This document shows, one piece after another, positions 59,575 through 64,000 of a stretch of DNA of 64,000 nt. The stretch's first letter is position 1, and each line of letters begins with the position of its first letter. The notes under the pieces are model-generated. The model was not told the DNA's origin and ran no database searches. It saw only the letters and a list, made by a program, of their open reading frames with translations. The translations under genes and the position numbers were made by a program. This DNA comes from Bacteroidota bacterium (lineage in GTDB: Bacteria; Bacteroidota; Bacteroidia; Chitinophagales; Chitinophagaceae): the NCBI GenBank assembly GCA_016868455.1, contig VGGV01000001.1, positions 124,001-188,000 of the forward strand, given 5' to 3'.

Positions 59575-60389
59575 TGTTTGAATTTCATGCCGATAGAAAA
59601 AGATATTTTGACATTCAGGTATTGAATGCTGAAAAATATGTAATACCCTTCATTGAAGAAAAATTTCCGGTTAAAGCAGGAATGCGGGTATTGGAAATTG
59701 GCTGCGGAGAGGGAGGAGTGCTGAAAGCGTTCATCAACAAAGGCTGCGTGGGAGTGGGGGTAGAGTTGGATACACCACGGATTGATGAGGCCTTAAAATT
59801 TTTGGCAGAGGATGTGGCTGCAGGAAGGATACGGTTTGTGGCAAAAGATATTTACAATACAGATGTGGAAAGGGATTTTAACGGGCTGTTTGATATTATA
59901 GTGCTGAAGGATGTGATTGAACATATTCATGACCAGGCAAAACTGATCGGTTGGATGAAAAATTTTTTAAAACCTGCCAGAGCAGGCAGGCCCGGTGGTA
60001 TGGTGTTCTTTGGTTTTCCGCCCTGGTACATGCCTTTTGGCGGTCACCAGCAGATGTGCCGGTCAAAACTGTCCCGGCTTCCTTATATCCACTTGCTGCC
60101 ACGAAGTATTTACCGGTGGATATTAAAAAAGGAAAAAGAACCGGTTAATGAGCTGATGGAAATCAGGGATACAGCAATAAGTATTGAACGATTTGAGAGG
60201 ATTTGCAGGAAAGAAGGATACAGGTTGCTGCATCACCGGCATTACCTGCTGAACCCGATTTATGAATGGAAATTCGGCTGGAAGCCGAGAAGGCAGGGCT
60301 TATTGATAAAGGCTATTCCTTTTTTCAGAAATTTTATTACTACCTGTGTGTATTATATCATCACACCGGCCAATAACAATTCAAAATGA
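59574..60389 (+). CDS. Class I SAM-dependent methyltransferase
   Basis: VLEIGCGEGGVLKAFINKGCVGVGVELD; DVIEHIHDQAKLIGWMKNFLKP; overlaps parE stop (TGATG). Confidence 0.8.
   Translation: MFEFHADRKRYFDIQVLNAEKYVIPFIEEKFPVKAGMRVLEIGCGEGGVLKAFINKGCVGVGVELDTPRIDEALKFLAEDVAAGRIRFVAKDIYNTDVERDFNGLFDIIVLKDVIEHIHDQAKLIGWMKNFLKPARAGRPGGMVFFGFPPWYMPFGGHQQMCRSKLSRLPYIHLLPRSIYRWILKKEKEPVNELMEIRDTAISIERFERICRKEGYRLLHHRHYLLNPIYEWKFGWKPRRQGLLIKAIPFFRNFITTCVYYIITPANNNSK
59973..59990. repeat. 18-bp palindrome inserted in methyltransferase CDS
   Basis: CCTGCC-AGAGCA-GGCAGG encodes PARAGR between FLK and PGGMVFFGFPPWYMP, exactly in frame. Confidence 0.65.
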
Positions 60390-61237
60390 TACATATAGTT
60401 TTTAACGAAAGTGAAGTGGCGCTGATGAAGAAAGTGATGCAGCTGGATGGATCGCTTACAGGCGAAACCATATTAATCAGAGATGATTTTGCCGTGGGTC
60501 CGCTGGAAGGCCTTGACACGGAAGAAGGATGGCAGGCCCGTATAGAGTGGTGGAAAGGGTTGATTTCAGGATCACCTTATATGGGTAATATTGGAACTTT
60601 TGATGACAGGGAAACTGTGAAAGAATTAAAAGCAAAACTGGATGCAGATACAAAAGAAGAAGTATGGATATGGATGGGGCAGAACCAGCATGATGTGATG
60701 GGCTATTACTGGCTGATACCGCAACTGCGCAATTACCAGGGCCGGGTGATGGTGCTGTACCTGAACAATCTGCCTTTCATCAATGAAAAGGGACAGATAT
60801 TTTATCCCTCCTGGCTGGAGGAGATACCCCCCAAAGAATTCCAGAAGGCCAAAAAACTGGCCAGGCCTGTAACGCTGAGCGAATTTGAAATTGACCCGGA
60901 TGAATGGAGAAAGATTGCAGAAGAAAACGCCATAGTGCGGGTATTGGAAGGCGGAAAAAAAATTGCAGGCATGGTAGCAAGTTTTTATGACGGGGAAATT
61001 TTAAAAAATAGTACGAGTGAATGGCAGAAAGCCACCCGGGTGCTTACCAATACCCTGCACCGGATGAAAATAAAAACCGGGGATGTATTTATCATGTGGC
61101 GGATGAAGCGCCTGATCAGCGAAGGAAAAATTATGGTGATGGGCGATATGGAAAAGGGCTGGAAGGAATTTGATGTAAAGAAACCGGAGGGCAAACAGGG
61201 GGAGATTTCAGTTGAAAAGGAGGAAGCAGCAGAATAA
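60386..61237 (+). CDS. DUF1835 domain-containing protein
   Basis: MIHIVFNESEVALMKKVMQLDGSLTGETILIRDDFAVGPLEGLDTEEGWQARIEWW; ATGA overlap with methyltransferase. Confidence 0.85.
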   Translation: MIHIVFNESEVALMKKVMQLDGSLTGETILIRDDFAVGPLEGLDTEEGWQARIEWWKGLISGSPYMGNIGTFDDRETVKELKAKLDADTKEEVWIWMGQNQHDVMGYYWLIPQLRNYQGRVMVLYLNNLPFINEKGQIFYPSWLEEIPPKEFQKAKKLARPVTLSEFEIDPDEWRKIAEENAIVRVLEGGKKIAGMVASFYDGEILKNSTSEWQKATRVLTNTLHRMKIKTGDVFIMWRMKRLISEGKIMVMGDMEKGWKEFDVKKPEGKQGEISVEKEEAAE

Positions 61238-61268
61238 ACCGGATTTAAGAAAAAGGGTTTAATTTTTT

Positions 61269-63785
61269 ATGGCTCCAAAAAATAAATTACCGGACACACA
61301 ATTTGATGATAAAGGCCTTTCGGGCCAGTACAAAACCTGGTTTCTTGATTATGCATCTTATGTAATACTCGAACGGGCCGTACCGGCCATAGAGGATGGC
61401 CTGAAGCCGGTGCAGCGCCGCATCCTGCATGCCATGAAGGAAATGGATGACGGCCGGTTAAATAAGGCAGCGAATATCATCGGGCAGACCATGCAGTACC
61501 ATCCGCATGGGGATGCAAGCATCGGCGATGCACTGGTAAACCTGGGACAAAAAGATTTACTGATAGAAACACAGGGCAACTGGGGCGATGTGAGAACCGG
61601 CGATGATGCCGCTGCTCCAAGATATATTGAATGCCGCCTGAGCAAGTTTGCCCTTGAGGTGGCATTTAATAATAAAACTACCGAATGGCAACTTAGTTAT
61701 GACGGCAGAAAAAATGAACCTGTTACGCTGCCGATGAAGTTTCCGTTGCTGCTGGCTCAGGGAGCTGATGGTATTGCGGTAGGTCTTTCCACCAAAATTC
61801 TTCCGCACAATTTCTGTGAACTGATTGAGGCCGCAATAAAATACTTGCGGGGAAAGCGGTTTGAATTATATCCCGACTTTCTTACCGGCGGTATGATTGA
61901 TGTAACGGATTACAATCAGGGAAAACGGGGCGGCAAAGTAAAAGTAAGGGCGCATATTGAAGAAGTGGATAAGAAAACACTGGCCATCCGCAGTGTGCCG
62001 TATGGGGTTACCACCACGCAACTGATGGAGTCCATTGTAAAAGCCAATGACCAGGGAAAAATCAAGATCAAAAAGGTAACGGATAATACAGCGGCTGAAG
62101 TGGAGATACAGGTGGACCTGGCTCCGGGTATTTCAACGGATATCACCATGGATGCCTTATACAAATTCACCGATTGCGAAACATCCATTTCCCCGAATGC
62201 CTGTGTGATTGTTGGCCAGAAACCTCAATTCCTGGGAGTACAGGAACTGTTGAAGTTATCAGTTGATAAAACCAGGGACCTGCTGGAAAAAGAATTAAAA
62301 ATAAAACTGGGCGAGCTGCTGGAAAAATGGCACTACACTTCGTTGGAGAAAATTTTCTTTGAAGAAAAGATTTACAAAGAGCTGGAGAAAAAGCATGAAA
62401 CATGGGATAAGGTGCTGGATGCAATTGATAAGGCCTTTGTTCCTTTTAAGAAGCAACTGAAAAGAGCAATTACACGGGAGGATATTATCAAACTCACCGA
62501 GAAACCTGTCCGCCGTATTTATAAACTTGATATTGACGAGCTGAACGACCAGATTAAAGCACTGGAAGCAGAGATTAAGCAGGTAAAGCATGATTTGGCC
62601 AACCTGGTTGACTTTGCGGTGGCCTATTACGAAAACCTGCTGAAGAAATACGGCAAGGGCCGTGAGAGAACAACAGAGATCAGGCAATTTGAGGTAATTG
62701 AAGCCAAAAGTGTGGCGATTGCCAATACCAAATTGTATGTGAACAGGGAAGAAGGTTTTATCGGTACAGGGCTTAAAAAGGACGAGTTCCTTTTTGACTG
62801 TTCGGACCTTGATGACATCATTGTTTTCAGCAAGAATGGGGTGATGAAAGTGGTAAAAGTGTCCGATAAAGTTTTTATCGGGAAAGGGGTGATGCATGCG
62901 GCCGTTTTTCAGAAGAATGATGAACGCACCACCTATAACATGATCTATATGGACGGCGCCAGCGGTAAAAGTTTTGCCAAGCGTTTCAATGTTACCGGTG
63001 TTACCCGAGATAAGGAATATTTTCTTGTTAAGGAGCATGAAAAAAGCAAAGTGCACTACCTGAGTGTAAACCCCAACGGAGAAGCGGAAATTGTAAGAAT
63101 TATATTAACACCGGGCTGTAAGGCGCATAAAAAAGAATTTGAATTCAATTTTGCGGAGCTGGAAATTACCGGAAGGGCCAGCAAGGGTATTACCGTCACC
63201 AAATACCCGATTAAGTCCGATGGGGTGAAACTGAAAGAAGCCGGCGTATCCACCATAGCCGGGAAAAAATTATGGTATGATGACCAGTTTGGAAGGCTGA
63301 ACACCGATGGGAAGGGGCAATATCTTGGCATGTTTGATGCAGAGGACAGGATACTGGTAATATATAATGATGGCAATTACGAGGTGACCGACCAGGAACT
63401 GACACAAAAACTGGATTCGGAAAAAGTCATCATTATTGAGAAATTCAATCCTGAAAAGATCATAACGGCGGTTTATGCTGATATGAAAAACAAACAGTTC
63501 ATGGTGAAAAGGTTCAGGGTGGAAACCACTACGCTGAAGAACAAGTTTATGTTCATCAAGGAAGGAGAGGGGAATTATGTGGAAGCTGTGACTACGATGG
63601 AAGAACCGGTTTTGGCGATGCAGCAGGGGCGGGGCGCACAGATCAGGAAGGGCAAACTTAAAATTGCGAAAATTGCCGAGATTACCAATTATAAAACGGT
63701 TGGAACAAAGCTTACCGATTACAACAAGTCAACCGAAATGGAATGGGTGAAGGGTAAAGATGATAAACAGGGTGAACTGTTTTAA
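61269..63785 (+). CDS. parC: DNA topoisomerase IV subunit A (ParC/GyrA-like)
   Basis: 838 aa; YASYVILERAVPAIEDGLKPVQRRILHAMKEMDDGRLNKAANIIGQTMQYHPHGDASIGDALVNLGQ; catalytic Tyr region AAPRYIECRLSK. Confidence 0.93.
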   Translation: MAPKNKLPDTQFDDKGLSGQYKTWFLDYASYVILERAVPAIEDGLKPVQRRILHAMKEMDDGRLNKAANIIGQTMQYHPHGDASIGDALVNLGQKDLLIETQGNWGDVRTGDDAAAPRYIECRLSKFALEVAFNNKTTEWQLSYDGRKNEPVTLPMKFPLLLAQGADGIAVGLSTKILPHNFCELIEAAIKYLRGKRFELYPDFLTGGMIDVTDYNQGKRGGKVKVRAHIEEVDKKTLAIRSVPYGVTTTQLMESIVKANDQGKIKIKKVTDNTAAEVEIQVDLAPGISTDITMDALYKFTDCETSISPNACVIVGQKPQFLGVQELLKLSVDKTRDLLEKELKIKLGELLEKWHYTSLEKIFFEEKIYKELEKKHETWDKVLDAIDKAFVPFKKQLKRAITREDIIKLTEKPVRRIYKLDIDELNDQIKALEAEIKQVKHDLANLVDFAVAYYENLLKKYGKGRERTTEIRQFEVIEAKSVAIANTKLYVNREEGFIGTGLKKDEFLFDCSDLDDIIVFSKNGVMKVVKVSDKVFIGKGVMHAAVFQKNDERTTYNMIYMDGASGKSFAKRFNVTGVTRDKEYFLVKEHEKSKVHYLSVNPNGEAEIVRIILTPGCKAHKKEFEFNFAELEITGRASKGITVTKYPIKSDGVKLKEAGVSTIAGKKLWYDDQFGRLNTDGKGQYLGMFDAEDRILVIYNDGNYEVTDQELTQKLDSEKVIIIEKFNPEKIITAVYADMKNKQFMVKRFRVETTTLKNKFMFIKEGEGNYVEAVTTMEEPVLAMQQGRGAQIRKGKLKIAKIAEITNYKTVGTKLTDYNKSTEMEWVKGKDDKQGELF

Positions 63786-63789
63786 CGGG

Positions 63790-64000
63790 CTATGGTTTTT
63801 TCCGCTTTATCCTTATGGTTGCATTCTTTTCCAGGCTGCTGGACAGCCGAAGTTCGTATCTTTTTTTACCATCATTGATCACTGCCAGCGCTGTATTGGG
63901 CGGTATGAGGCCCAGGTTTTCGGCAAACATGGAAAGCTCATTGGATTCAGCCTCAGGGTTCACCGGCAGGCTCAGACGGATGGCTTTGTGTGTAAGCTTC
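63790..64000 (-). CDS. Partial CDS running off the window (C-terminal end)
   Basis: Minus-strand open frame ...KLTHKAIRLSLPVNPEAESNELSMFAENLGLIPPNTALAVINDGKKRYELRLSSSLEKNATIRIKRKKP* with stop at 63790-63792. Confidence 0.5.
   Translation of the reverse strand, partial: KLTHKAIRLSLPVNPEAESNELSMFAENLGLIPPNTALAVINDGKKRYELRLSSSLEKNATIRIKRKKP

Noticed and set aside
62295-63056. 253-aa minus-strand ORF opposite parC
   Set aside because: Antisense to conserved topoisomerase sequence; no recognised domain.
1-64000. CRISPR arrays, tRNA/rRNA genes, prophage or IS elements
   Set aside because: No regularly spaced direct repeats, cloverleaf-like sequences or transposase/phage proteins found on reading.

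Overview
Chromosomal window from a Bacteroidota genome, most likely Chitinophagaceae-like (judged from protein families, AT-rich TAnnTTTG promoter elements and T9SS-type sorting sequence). No rRNA, tRNA, CRISPR array, prophage or IS element could be recognised. Large housekeeping and envelope genes are intact: tamB-like, ribBA, TonB-dependent receptor, ggt, M14 peptidase, PIG-L deacetylase, SSS symporter, xerD, manA, rnhA, acyl-CoA carboxylase, M1 peptidase, pdhB, smc, Xaa-Pro aminopeptidase, and a parE-methyltransferase-DUF1835-parC operon. Three things stand out. (1) About a dozen small accessory genes (lipoproteins, OM beta-barrels, an adenylyl cyclase, a T9SS client, OmpA, a flavodoxin, a TPR signalling protein) each carry internal stops, +/-1 homopolymer frameshifts or internal deletions, while the large conserved genes carry none. 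This suggests concentrated gene decay, with assembly error as the main alternative. (2) Short GC-rich palindromic or tandem repeats are scattered through intergenic DNA and also sit in-frame inside conserved enzymes (methyltransferase, acyl-CoA carboxylase, possibly the PIG-L signal peptide). (3) ggt / M14 / PIG-L / two micro-membrane proteins / SSS symporter form a translationally coupled locus that may be an extracellular amide/peptide-processing and uptake system. All functional names come from reading the translations by eye; no database search was run.
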